Shown here: positions 42,565 through 51,826 of the stretch, piece after piece
How positions within the stretch are numbered: the stretch's first letter is position 1
Layout of the letters: every line of letters begins with the position of its first letter
Assembly: GCF_003606345.3 (NCBI RefSeq)
Contig: NZ_CP031844.2
Location: 1,178,001 to 1,242,000, forward strand
DNA length: 64,000 nt
Direction: 5' to 3'
Source of the DNA: Bartonella krasnovii
GTDB lineage: Bacteria; Pseudomonadota; Alphaproteobacteria; Rhizobiales; Rhizobiaceae
The notes under the pieces: generated by a model
What the model was told of the DNA's origin: nothing
The model's input: only the letters and a program-made list of their open reading frames with translations
The model's database searches: none
Translations under genes and position numbers: made by a program

Positions 42565-43842
42565 TTAAATAACAAAATCAAATAATGTTTGATCATCTGT
42601 AATATCACGATAGCGCCAACCTAACGCTTGAAATTTTTCCTCTAAGAGACGAAAATTATTGTATTTTTTTGTTTCAATTGCAACCAATACAGAACCAAAG
42701 TTTCTCGCTGACTTTTTAAGATATTCAAAACGCACAATATCATCATCGGGTGATAATGTGGACAGAAAATGACGCAATGCACCAGGATGCTGCGGAAAAC
42801 TAAAAATAAAATATTTTCTCAAGCCTTGGAAACGTAAAGAACGTTCTTTAATCTCTGGCAAACGCTCAAAATCAAAATTACCTCCTGAAATAACGAGTAG
42901 AATTTTTTTACCCTTTAACTCTTGAGGTGAAATACTGTTAAGCGCATCAATCGATAATGCACCAGCCGGTTCAAGAACAACACCTTCTACATTAAGCATT
43001 TCAACCATAGTAGAACAAACACGATTTTCAGGAGCTGTAATGACACAATCAGGGGAAAATTGCTTTAAAATGGTATAGTTTAGCGCACCAATTTCAGCCA
43101 CCGCAGCCCCATCTACAAAAGTATCAATATTGTCAAGTTTAACCCGTTTTCCACTCTCCAAGCAAGCAAGCAAGCTTGCAGCTCTTTGGGGCTCAACAAA
43201 ACGAAGCTTTGTGTTCCAACCATATTCCTGTAAAAACTTGCTCACCCCACTTGCCAAACCACCTCCACCTACCGGCACAATCATTAAATCTGGTTCACTT
43301 TCTCCATTGAGTTTTTTCCATTGCAAAGCAGCTTCGCAGAGTACTGTCGCTTGCCCCGTAATAATGCGAATATCATCAAACGGAGGAGCCATCACACCAC
43401 CGTTCTCCACCACAAAAGATTGCGCAGCTTCATAACATTGATCAAATGTTTCACCAACCAAACGAATATCAATAAACTCTTCACCAAAAATACGTGTCTT
43501 CTCAATTTTTTGTTGTGGCGTTGTCATAGGCATAAAAATCACACCTTTACGTTTAAAATAACGACAAACAAAAGAAACCCCTTGTGCGTGATTCCCTGCT
43601 GAAGCACACACAAATGCCGAATCTGAAGATATACTGCTCAGCATTTCTGAAACAAAATTGAAAGCACCACGAATCTTATAAGACCGCACTGGTGTTAAAT
43701 CTTCACGCTTCAAATAAATTTCTGCATCATATTTTTGGCTTAGAAAATCATTTCTTTGAAGGGGAGTTTCAGCAAACACGCGATGCAATCCCGCCATAGC
43801 TTTTGTGACGTCTTGAATAAATTTACTCATAATACTGATCAT
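42565..43842 (-). CDS. ilvA: Threonine ammonia-lyase (threonine dehydratase)
   Basis: PLP enzyme converting L-threonine to 2-oxobutanoate and ammonia, the entry to isoleucine synthesis. 425 residues with the PLP lysine in SYKIRGAF (Lys56), the SAGNHAQG loop and the phosphate-binding VGGGGLASG. A short C-terminal ACT-like domain (residues about 340-425) suggests the single-domain regulatory form. The start may be the ATG at 43842 or that at 43830; neither has a clear ribosome binding site. Confidence 0.93.
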   Translation of the reverse strand: MISIMSKFIQDVTKAMAGLHRVFAETPLQRNDFLSQKYDAEIYLKREDLTPVRSYKIRGAFNFVSEMLSSISSDSAFVCASAGNHAQGVSFVCRYFKRKGVIFMPMTTPQQKIEKTRIFGEEFIDIRLVGETFDQCYEAAQSFVVENGGVMAPPFDDIRIITGQATVLCEAALQWKKLNGESEPDLMIVPVGGGGLASGVSKFLQEYGWNTKLRFVEPQRAASLLACLESGKRVKLDNIDTFVDGAAVAEIGALNYTILKQFSPDCVITAPENRVCSTMVEMLNVEGVVLEPAGALSIDALNSISPQELKGKKILLVISGGNFDFERLPEIKERSLRFQGLRKYFIFSFPQHPGALRHFLSTLSPDDDIVRFEYLKKSARNFGSVLVAIETKKYNNFRLLEEKFQALGWRYRDITDDQTLFDFVI

Positions 43843-43990
43843 TTCATGCTTTGTTTATATTATACAGGCTTCTTCTAGCGATAAAGCAAACCATTGTCAG
43901 TCAAAATTTCGCGAAAAAAAATGAAAAAAAATTCTTTTGTTATTAATTCTTGATTCAATAAAAGATATAGCTTATGAGAGAACTCTCATC

Positions 43991-44076
43991 GCGGACGTGA
44001 TGAAAACGGTAAACATAGCAGACTTAAAATCTGCCGGTCGAAGACCTTGCGGGTTCAAGTCCCGCCGTCCGCACCA
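43991..44076 (+). tRNA. tRNA-Leu (TAA)
   Basis: Class II tRNA with a long variable arm, acceptor GCGGACG/CGTCCGC, anticodon TAA in CTTAAAA, T-arm GGGTTCAAGTCCC, discriminator A and an encoded CCA. Confidence 0.97.
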
Positions 44077-44429
44077 TTATATTTTAATTTCCCTTTATTT
44101 TTCAGCAATTTATTAGAAATCAAAGAAAATTAAGCTACCTTTTGAAACCCCATCATAAGGCTATAAATGAAGCTGTAATCATGCGAAAGGAGAATCTCCC
44201 CTTCTCTGCAAATAAATATTTTGGCCATATCTTATGAATTAAAGAATTTTAATTCTTAATAATTAAGAATCTGAGTAACGCTTCTTTACCCCCTCTCCTC
44301 ATCACTCAAAATCAAAGAGATCTCCTTCTTTACCGTGAAATAGCATTCACCATACATAAAATTTAAAAAGATAAAGGTCCTATTTAAAGATAGGACCTCT
44401 TGACTTGAGATTCTTGATTTTCACAAAAA
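44077..44429. other. Intergenic region between tRNA-Leu and hemin-binding protein gene
   Basis: 353 bases without a gene. The only structure seen is the terminator of the minus-strand hemin-binding protein gene at 44365-44398. Confidence 0.6.
44365..44398 (-). terminator. Terminator of the hemin-binding protein gene
   Basis: Eight-base-pair stem AGGTCCTA/TAGGACCT with an eight-base loop (44375-44398), followed on the minus strand by TTATCTTTTT. It lies 31 bases after the stop codon of the outer-membrane protein. Confidence 0.85.
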
Positions 44430-45365
44430 CTAAAATTTATAAGCTATTCCTGCACGGAAATCATTCATCTTATACTTAAGTTCAATCTCGTCTTTAAATT
44501 TCTTTTTACCAAAATTCGAGTAACGATATTCTGCACGTACAACAAGATTATCTGTCATCGCAAAATCAATACCACCACCAAGCGTATAACCCATCATCGT
44601 TTTTGTAGAATCATGTGTCTTACTGAAGGGGTCCTCTCCTGTAATAACTGTCGATAAAATATCTTCAAACTGTCCATAAGCGACACCACCAGCAATATAA
44701 GGCATTACCCGACCAGCAGAAAACCCGACACGTACCCGTGTAGCACCCGTCCATTTTTGTTTTAAAGTATGATTAAAAGTTAAACTATTTTTCTCTTCTT
44801 TATCCTTTGAAGCAGATCGAAGAAAGCCTCTCCCAGATCCACTGGAAAATTTAGCCTTTTTTCCTTTTCCATTTTCTGTATCTTCGGTATCACTGTCTGA
44901 TCCATCAGGGTTAGTCCCTTCAGTTTCCGATCCACCAGCACCTGATTTATCAGCTTCAAATTTCGTTTTTGTATCCTTTTTTTCCGTTAAAATGATATCC
45001 GTATCAAGTCCAACAATCAAATTATTACCAAGATCAAAATTAATACCTGCATATAAACCACCTATAAACCCAGAAAGTTCAGGTATATACTGTTTTTCAA
45101 CGGGGACCCATGGCTTACTTTTACTCTCCTCATCAGGATAGAGAGGAATATTAACATCACGCGCTGTTGCAGAAGCTTTACTTGAAAAGCCACCAATTTG
45201 ACCTCCGAAATAAAAACCTGCCCAAGAAAAAGGTGGAGAAGAAACAGTTTCTGAAGCAACATGTACTGGATGCACTGGCTCTTCTGGCACCACCACATCG
45301 GCAGCCTGTACTATAGAAGGTGAAATAAAAGAAAAAACAGATGCTGTTAGAAATTTTGTATTCAT
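44430..45365 (-). CDS. Hemin-binding / Omp31-type outer-membrane beta-barrel protein
   Basis: Eight-stranded outer-membrane barrel of the Omp25/Omp31 family, which in Bartonella forms the hemin-binding protein (Hbp) group. 311 residues from the ATG at 45365 (MNTKFLTASVFSFISPS), with a signal peptide ending VQA. The first strand FSWAGFYFGGQIGG and the last strand DFRAGIAYKF with terminal Phe are diagnostic, as are VRAEYRYSNFG and VMPYIAGGVAYG. Between strands there is a long acidic, Ser/Gly-rich loop (about residues 150-205) that should be surface exposed. I do not assign which Hbp paralogue it is. Confidence 0.9.
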   Translation of the reverse strand: MNTKFLTASVFSFISPSIVQAADVVVPEEPVHPVHVASETVSSPPFSWAGFYFGGQIGGFSSKASATARDVNIPLYPDEESKSKPWVPVEKQYIPELSGFIGGLYAGINFDLGNNLIVGLDTDIILTEKKDTKTKFEADKSGAGGSETEGTNPDGSDSDTEDTENGKGKKAKFSSGSGRGFLRSASKDKEEKNSLTFNHTLKQKWTGATRVRVGFSAGRVMPYIAGGVAYGQFEDILSTVITGEDPFSKTHDSTKTMMGYTLGGGIDFAMTDNLVVRAEYRYSNFGKKKFKDEIELKYKMNDFRAGIAYKF

Positions 45366-45380
45366 AAAATTATACCCCAT

Positions 45381-45948
45381 TGCTAAATTTAAATATAATC
45401 AAAAATTACATTTAGTAAAAACAAAGTTTTATAAAATTTTATACCCAAAAATCACATGTACTCCTTTATAGTTACATTTAAAATAATAACTATATAAATA
45501 CATCATTACATCAAAATTTAAGTTTAGCAAATAAATTTTAATAAGTTTAAATATATTAAAATTTAATTACTTAATATATTAAATATTTAACAAAAGAATC
45601 TATTATATATTTTTAAAAATATAAATATAAAACATTTTGAATTAAAATAATCTTAGTAGAAACACAAAAAAGAATGTTTTATATATTTTTTATGAGATAA
45701 ATTATTAAAGTTTCTAAAAGTGATGCAATTATTTTTATAATAATCAATATTTGTTAAAAGTATAATAAATATAAATCAATATTTTATATTAAAAATATAT
45801 ACTATAGATTCTCTCTATATATAGAATAACGCCTATCTTACAAGAAAATTATTCTTTTTTTCCTATCACTTTTCAAAAGGTAAGATGGTGAGCACATGCA
45901 AGTTTATTATCCTTCTAAAACTTGTCCCCACAAAAGTTTTTAATCTTT
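45381..45948. other. Very AT-rich upstream region of the hemin-binding protein gene
   Basis: 568 bases, visibly more AT-rich than neighbouring spacers, made largely of A/T runs. It contains no ORF of note. It lies upstream of the outer-membrane protein gene and downstream of the small periplasmic protein gene, and must hold the former's promoter. I found no clear iron-regulator site. Confidence 0.6.
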
Positions 45949-46221
45949 TTATTTAAAAATTGCCCTTCCCCTACTAATTTCTATATTATCATCTGCCTTT
46001 ATTACAAAACGGTCTTTATTAGGAAAAGTGATAAAACATTCCTTCATACAAATTGTAACTGTTTGCTGAGGGCTCAACGATATATTTAAAGGTATACTCC
46101 CTTCAACAATGATAAGAGATTGTACTTTTGTATCAGTATTTTTCACCGTTGCTGCAAAAGTTGTCGTAGCCCAAATATCCCATAGCACAGCAGCTATAAA
46201 AACATGAATATATTTTAGCAT
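45949..46221 (-). CDS. Small secreted hypothetical protein
   Basis: 90 residues with a signal peptide (about 1-23, ending TFA) and a short beta-rich mature part: VQSLIIVEGSIPLNISLSPQ, then a Cys pair in ICMKECFITF. It resembles a family of small rhizobial periplasmic proteins that I remember only as conserved hypotheticals. Its start overlaps the end of the MscS-type channel gene by seven bases, so it is probably co-translated with it. Confidence 0.7.
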   Translation of the reverse strand: MLKYIHVFIAAVLWDIWATTTFAATVKNTDTKVQSLIIVEGSIPLNISLSPQQTVTICMKECFITFPNKDRFVIKADDNIEISRGRAIFK

Positions 46222-48578
46222 TCTAGGATTCCCTCCTCAACAAAACGCTTATATAATACAAAGCGAAGAGCATTTGTGACTTTAGTCGGTGAGGTAATAT
46301 TAGGAACATAAATAGCTAGGTTAAATGAAAATTTTTTACTATCAAATGCAGTAAAACTCACCTGTGGGGCTGGGTTTTTTAAAACTCCTTCTGTTGCAGA
46401 AGCAATCTCTAGCAAAATTTCAACAACACGCTCTGGAGTAATATTGGCAGAAACAGCAACGGGAATATCAATTCGCCCCATTTTACTCTGCCGAGTCCAA
46501 TTACTAACATTATTATTAATCAGGCTTGAATTAGGAATAATAATCGTCTTACGCTGCAATGTTTCAAGTTCCGTCGCGCGCACACTGATACGTTTAACAA
46601 TACCACCCACAGATCCAGATTCCACATAATCTCCGATTTTAAATGGTCTTCCGATCAGAATAATAAGTCCAGATACAAAATTTTGCACAATATTTTGCAA
46701 TCCGAACCCAATACCAAGCGACAACCCACCAGCAATAAGTGCAAAATTTTTAAGATCAAAACCGGCCATTGATATTCCTATCAAAGCCGACACGACAATA
46801 CCACTATAACCGATAACTGTTTTGATAGAATTACGAACCCCAGAATCAAATTCCCCATGCTCTAATACAGTTCCATCTAACCAAGCAATAATTTGCCGGA
46901 TGAGAAACCAACAAATAAAGAAAGCAACAGTTCCAGTTACAAGAGAAGTTAAAGAAATGAATACATTTCCAATTTGAAAGCCCGTCATTAACTGCCACAA
47001 CACCGCATTTAAATCAGAATATGAAAATCCGAATTGTACGGCAATTGGCATTGCACAAAATACAACCACAACCAAATTGAGAAAAATACTCAAAATTCCC
47101 CCCAATTGATTCATTGTTTTCTCATCTAAATGCAGCCGATGCATCAGAGTATGACCAAGGCTTGTTTTTATAAACTGTCCTTTAGTTCCAAGTGCTTGAG
47201 CACTTTGTACCCCCAAATACATGAGAACTAAAAACGCTCCACCAATTATGATCTGCTGCACAATAAAACGTGCTAGGCCAATATAACCCAAACAATTCAT
47301 AACAATCAGCAATATTCCCAATACAATAAGAGGAATACGTATATAAAATGGCCAAAAACGTGGCTCTTCTTTTCCTTGAGCAATCCCACGTCTAAAGCGT
47401 AAAGGTATGAATGAGATAATAAGCAGCAATATCGCAACAAGAAAAACAGCAATAAAACTTTTCGCAATCGTCAAAGAAAGAGAGGCGGAAATAATTTGAT
47501 AAATACTATCGAAAACAGCATCAAATGCCAAAACTCCACCTAAAAAAGTAACTAAAATCACCAATTGATATGCTGCAGACGGTATAATATTGAAAAGATG
47601 CGCGCGAGTCTTATTCGATGCTAAAAGAACAACTGCTAAACGATTGATTAAAAAAACGAATACGATTTGGTACCCTATCGTCTCAAATACCGTTGTGAGT
47701 TTTCCTGGATCCAAACCAAAACTATCGAGCAAAAATAATATAAGATAGACACAAACAAAACATATAAGTGAAGGAAGAAGAACTGAAATAAAAGCGACCA
47801 ATAAGCGTTGTAAATACGATATTTCCTCATCACTTTTCATCAAATGACAACGCACATGCGCCAGAATTTTGCGAGAAAAATAAGAAAGCCCTAAAGCAAT
47901 AAAAAGTGGAATAAAAAAACAAAGAAACAGATGTAATGATTTGAAATAAAATACAAAATTCCACCAAGAACTCAACAACAACAAAAAATCAGATGCAGCC
48001 TCTTTGGTTTTTTGGGCAAGATGTTTGACTATAGGCATTGAAAACTCAAGCCTATGTGTAAGTGTGCGTTTAAAAAGTACTCGAGATTGAGAAATAGCAA
48101 GCTCAACTATTCTATTTGTAGCCAAAAAGATTGCTTCAAATCGAAGAACTATACTATTAATTTCAGCTTTTTTTTCCATCAATTGAGAACGCTCATCCAC
48201 TGTTTTTTTCAAATCATCATGGAGCTCCTCTAATTGATCAAGAAGTGCATTAATATCATTAAGAGGAGCACGCAAAACAAAGGCTGCTTCTAGGGCACGT
48301 TTACTGATATCTTGTGCACGTAACCGCAGCTCCACCAAAGCCCGTTCATCCTCTAATTTATTTTCAAATTCTTTTTGTAAAGTTTCTGTGTCTTGTTCAA
48401 GAATCTTTATAAACTGCTGTTGTTGTTGAATAATTTCATCAATGGAATAAGAAGTATTTCCTTGTCCAATGATCGCATTTTGCGATTCAATGCTCCCCCA
48501 TGCACAACAACTGAATGCAATAATGAATCCAAAAATAAAGAAAAGGACGCGTAATTTTTTTCTAAAAAATGAACACAT
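46215..48578 (-). CDS. Large MscS-family mechanosensitive channel protein (DUF3772 type)
   Basis: Inner-membrane channel of 787 residues. A signal peptide is followed by a long periplasmic coiled-coil domain (about 30-190). Then come about 10-11 membrane segments, and the MscS core at about residues 590-780 with LIAGGLSLGIGFGLQNIVQN, the pore-lining TM3 region, and FKIGDYVESGSVGGIVKRIS of the beta domain. The architecture resembles the extended MscS proteins that protect against osmotic downshock. It overlaps the small secreted protein gene downstream. Confidence 0.9.
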   Translation of the reverse strand: MCSFFRKKLRVLFFIFGFIIAFSCCAWGSIESQNAIIGQGNTSYSIDEIIQQQQQFIKILEQDTETLQKEFENKLEDERALVELRLRAQDISKRALEAAFVLRAPLNDINALLDQLEELHDDLKKTVDERSQLMEKKAEINSIVLRFEAIFLATNRIVELAISQSRVLFKRTLTHRLEFSMPIVKHLAQKTKEAASDFLLLLSSWWNFVFYFKSLHLFLCFFIPLFIALGLSYFSRKILAHVRCHLMKSDEEISYLQRLLVAFISVLLPSLICFVCVYLILFLLDSFGLDPGKLTTVFETIGYQIVFVFLINRLAVVLLASNKTRAHLFNIIPSAAYQLVILVTFLGGVLAFDAVFDSIYQIISASLSLTIAKSFIAVFLVAILLLIISFIPLRFRRGIAQGKEEPRFWPFYIRIPLIVLGILLIVMNCLGYIGLARFIVQQIIIGGAFLVLMYLGVQSAQALGTKGQFIKTSLGHTLMHRLHLDEKTMNQLGGILSIFLNLVVVVFCAMPIAVQFGFSYSDLNAVLWQLMTGFQIGNVFISLTSLVTGTVAFFICWFLIRQIIAWLDGTVLEHGEFDSGVRNSIKTVIGYSGIVVSALIGISMAGFDLKNFALIAGGLSLGIGFGLQNIVQNFVSGLIILIGRPFKIGDYVESGSVGGIVKRISVRATELETLQRKTIIIPNSSLINNNVSNWTRQSKMGRIDIPVAVSANITPERVVEILLEIASATEGVLKNPAPQVSFTAFDSKKFSFNLAIYVPNITSPTKVTNALRFVLYKRFVEEGILEC

Positions 48579-48760
48579 ATTTGCCTTAGATGTATAAAGA
48601 GGAATCTATACCCCTTTTTAAAATATGGCATAGAATAAATATTTTCAACTTTTATAGAATAAGCTTATAAAAGCTTTTCCTTCTCTCATAATACTGATAA
48701 TAAAGAAAAAGGATAACGATAGGTTTATGAAGCTTATGAAGATAACGGAGGCATTCTAAC

Positions 48761-49135
48761 ATGCTCTTTTTGCACCTTTATTGCAAAAAAGAAAACTTTC
48801 TCTCTTTTACGACCTGGCTGCTTCTGTCCAGCTTTAGCGTATTATTGACGGGCAACCTAGAAAAGCTAGTTTGTTTAAGCAAACAACCCCAAGCAAGTAA
48901 CATAGTGAGAACGAATACTCTTGATCCTCAAAACGAGTGTATTCACTTGAATGCTACAACAACCGAAAACAAAAAGTTTATAACACTTTATACAGATTCC
49001 ATTCTATCTATAAATATTATTCAGAATATTCTAGTATTGAATCTCTTTTTAATAACGAGCATAATTTTTTGCAGACAATTTAGGCATCTTCAAATGCAAT
49101 ATTTTGCCAATAAACGTGCTCCCCCTTTTGCTTGA
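48761..49135 (+). CDS. Hypothetical small membrane protein
   Basis: 124 residues with two hydrophobic segments (about 17-31 and 84-103) and a polar stretch between them. A GGAGG lies 9 bases before the ATG, which argues for a real gene. It resembles nothing I know. It lies 77 bases upstream of secDF on the same strand and could be co-transcribed with it. Composition is Leu/Ile/Thr rich and slightly irregular, so a spurious ORF is still possible. Confidence 0.45.
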   Translation: MLFLHLYCKKENFLSFTTWLLLSSFSVLLTGNLEKLVCLSKQPQASNIVRTNTLDPQNECIHLNATTTENKKFITLYTDSILSINIIQNILVLNLFLITSIIFCRQFRHLQMQYFANKRAPPFA

Positions 49136-49212
49136 ATTATGCAACGATCTTCTGATATCATTTTTGTCTTCCATTTTTATAACTATTAGATTGCCTATTA
49201 GCGGAATATATC

Positions 49213-51726
49213 ATGCGTACACCTAGTTGGTTAACTACTTTTTATTGTTTGATTCTTTTAAGCAGCATTTATGTTGCCTTGCCCAATTTATTTTCGCAAG
49301 AACAGGTTAAAAATTCAAAATTCTTACCCGACACCCGTGTAGCCCTTGGTCTTGATCTTCAAGGAGGCTCTTCTCTCCTGCTCGAGGTTGATAGAAAAAC
49401 ATTAAAACGTGATCAATTACACACCGTTTTAAGCAATGTGCGCAATGTGTTGCGTGAAAAACAAATCCGTACCTCAAGTGTTCGTATCGTCGAAGATAGC
49501 GTTGTTGCCCTTATTGCTGATGCATCACAAACTGAAAAAGCTCTCTCAGCCTTAAAAACATTAATAACCCCCATATACAGTAGTTTTGGGACGACAGAAC
49601 ATAACATCACCATTAGTGCGCAAAATGAAATACTCCGTGTCACGTTAACAGAAGCGGGTATAAAAGATCGTGTAAACAACGCCATTGAACAAAGCTTAGA
49701 AATCATCCGTCGCCGTATCGATCAAGTTGGTGTTTCAGAACCAGCGATCCAAAAGGTTGGAAATGATCGTATTATGGTCCAATTACCTGGCTTACAAGAC
49801 CCAAAACAACTGCGAGATCTTTTAGGCACGACCGCTAAGATGAGTTTTCATCTTGTTCCCTCTAATGTGGACCCCAATAATCCCCCTATAGGTGTTTCCA
49901 TTCTTCCTGGATACACTGATGAAACACAACATTATGCAATTTATGATCAAATTGCCTTAGATGGAAATGTTCTTAAAGATGCCCGCGCTGGTTTCGACCC
50001 GCAAATACCAGGACGTTCTATTATTTCATTTACGCTAGATTCTGCTGGTGCAAAAATATTTGCCGACATAACACGACAAAACATTAACCGTCCTTTTGCC
50101 ATCGTTCTTGATAACAAAGTTTTGACCGCTCCTACCATCAATAGTGTCATCCCTAACGGACAAGGGCAAATTACAGGAAACTTTGATCCCAAAGAAGCCT
50201 CAACTCTGGCTGCTCTGCTCCGCGCTGGTTCCCTGCCTGCACCCCTCACCGTAATTGAAGAGAGAACTGTAGGCCCAAATCTTGGTGCTGACGCCATACA
50301 AATGGGGCTTTACACCGGCATAATTGGTTTTATGCTTGTTACAATTTTTATTTTTCTCCTCTACCGAATTTGGGGGCTCATTGCCAATATCGCCCTAGCA
50401 CTCCACACGATTTTAACATTTGCAGCCCTCAGTCTCCTCGGTGCGACGCTGACCCTGCCTGGTATTGCTGGTATTATCTTAGGTATCGGTATTGCCGTTG
50501 ATGCGAATATTCTCATCAATGAACGTATCCGTGAAGAAAGTCGAAAAGGTGTGAGTGCTTTTGCAGCCCTAGATCGTGGTTTTAAACAGGCTTTTGCAAC
50601 CATTGTTGATGCAAATGTTACGGCAATTATAGCGACTGTTTTACTCTTTTGGTTTGGTACCGGTCCCGTTCGTGGTTTTGCCGTAACCATGTTGCTTGGT
50701 ATTATCATCTCCATGTTTACAAATATAACCATTGTACGCATCATGATGATTTGGATTGTTCGTAAATTGAAAATTAAAAAATTGCATATTCACTCTGCTT
50801 TCAACATTCTACCCCAAAATACAACTTTCCATTTTATGAAAGCGAGATTTATTGGAATTGGCGTCTCAATTATTTTATCAATAGCTTCAGTTTTTTTGTT
50901 TTTTAAGCCTGGCTTGAATTTCGGAATTGATTTTATTGGCGGTAGCCAAATGAGTATTACCACGAAAGGACCAGCAGACCTAGCCGCCTTGCGTTCCAAG
51001 CTTTCTACCCTTAATATTGGTGAAATTACTCTGCAAAATATCGATAACGAAAACACTGTACTCATTCGCATGCAGAAACAAAATGGGAGCGAGGCCCAAC
51101 AAACCATCGCTATTGATAAGGTTAAAACAGCTGTACAAAATATCTATCCTGATACCACATTTGATCAAATAGAAGTTGTTGGCCCTAAAATTTCAGGTGA
51201 ACTTGCTACAGCTGCTTTTACTGCTGTTATTCTCGCAGCGATTGCCATGACTCTTTATATATGGTTACGCTTTGAATGGTTCTTTGCAGTTGGTGCAATT
51301 ATAACGCTCATTTTAGATACTACCAAAATGATTGGTTTTTTTGCTTTATTCCAGTTTGATTTTAATTTAACAGCCATCGCTGCTCTGCTAACGATTGTTG
51401 GTTATTCCATAAATGATAAGGTTGTTGTTTATGATCGCATGCGCGAAAATATACGCCTTTATAAAAAAATGCCGTTACGCGAACTGATTGATCTGTCAAT
51501 TAATCAAGTTCTTGTCCGTTGCTTTTTTACATCAGCCACAACAATTCTTGCTATGCTTCCTATGGCGATATGGGGTGGAAGTGCCGTTCATAATTTTGCA
51601 TTGCCCATGGTTTTTGGGGTTATTATTGCAACATCATCTTCTATCTTTATTGCTGCTCCTATTTTACTTCTGCTAGGAAATTGGTGGCGTGAACGAAATA
51701 ATCGTGTAAACACTAAGGAGAAATGA
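49213..51726 (+). CDS. secDF: Fused protein translocase SecDF
   Basis: Proton-driven accessory motor of the Sec translocon, SecD and SecF in one chain. 837 residues. SecD part: first membrane segment, LGLDLQGGSSLLLEVD, the large periplasmic domain (IIRRRIDQVGVSEPAIQKVG) and membrane segments with GIGIAVDANILINERIREE. SecF part from about residue 540: FKPGLNFGIDFIGGSQMSI, then GYSINDKVVVYDRMREN. The two conserved Asp/Arg proton-path segments are present. Fused SecDF is common in rhizobia and their relatives. Confidence 0.96.
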   Translation: MRTPSWLTTFYCLILLSSIYVALPNLFSQEQVKNSKFLPDTRVALGLDLQGGSSLLLEVDRKTLKRDQLHTVLSNVRNVLREKQIRTSSVRIVEDSVVALIADASQTEKALSALKTLITPIYSSFGTTEHNITISAQNEILRVTLTEAGIKDRVNNAIEQSLEIIRRRIDQVGVSEPAIQKVGNDRIMVQLPGLQDPKQLRDLLGTTAKMSFHLVPSNVDPNNPPIGVSILPGYTDETQHYAIYDQIALDGNVLKDARAGFDPQIPGRSIISFTLDSAGAKIFADITRQNINRPFAIVLDNKVLTAPTINSVIPNGQGQITGNFDPKEASTLAALLRAGSLPAPLTVIEERTVGPNLGADAIQMGLYTGIIGFMLVTIFIFLLYRIWGLIANIALALHTILTFAALSLLGATLTLPGIAGIILGIGIAVDANILINERIREESRKGVSAFAALDRGFKQAFATIVDANVTAIIATVLLFWFGTGPVRGFAVTMLLGIIISMFTNITIVRIMMIWIVRKLKIKKLHIHSAFNILPQNTTFHFMKARFIGIGVSIILSIASVFLFFKPGLNFGIDFIGGSQMSITTKGPADLAALRSKLSTLNIGEITLQNIDNENTVLIRMQKQNGSEAQQTIAIDKVKTAVQNIYPDTTFDQIEVVGPKISGELATAAFTAVILAAIAMTLYIWLRFEWFFAVGAIITLILDTTKMIGFFALFQFDFNLTAIAALLTIVGYSINDKVVVYDRMRENIRLYKKMPLRELIDLSINQVLVRCFFTSATTILAMLPMAIWGGSAVHNFALPMVFGVIIATSSSIFIAAPILLLLGNWWRERNNRVNTKEK

Positions 51727-51826
51727 AAATGTCCTTTGATGCATATGATACATCATTCCTCCCTTCTCGAAGAAATAAGAGGCATTTTCATTCATTCGCT
51801 TTTTGATCAAGAATAGTAAATAAGCC

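Noticed and set aside
51726..51806. 25-codon ORF between secDF and the antiporter
   Set aside because: Very short, no ribosome binding site of its own and no match I could make to the gene that follows secDF in Brucella.
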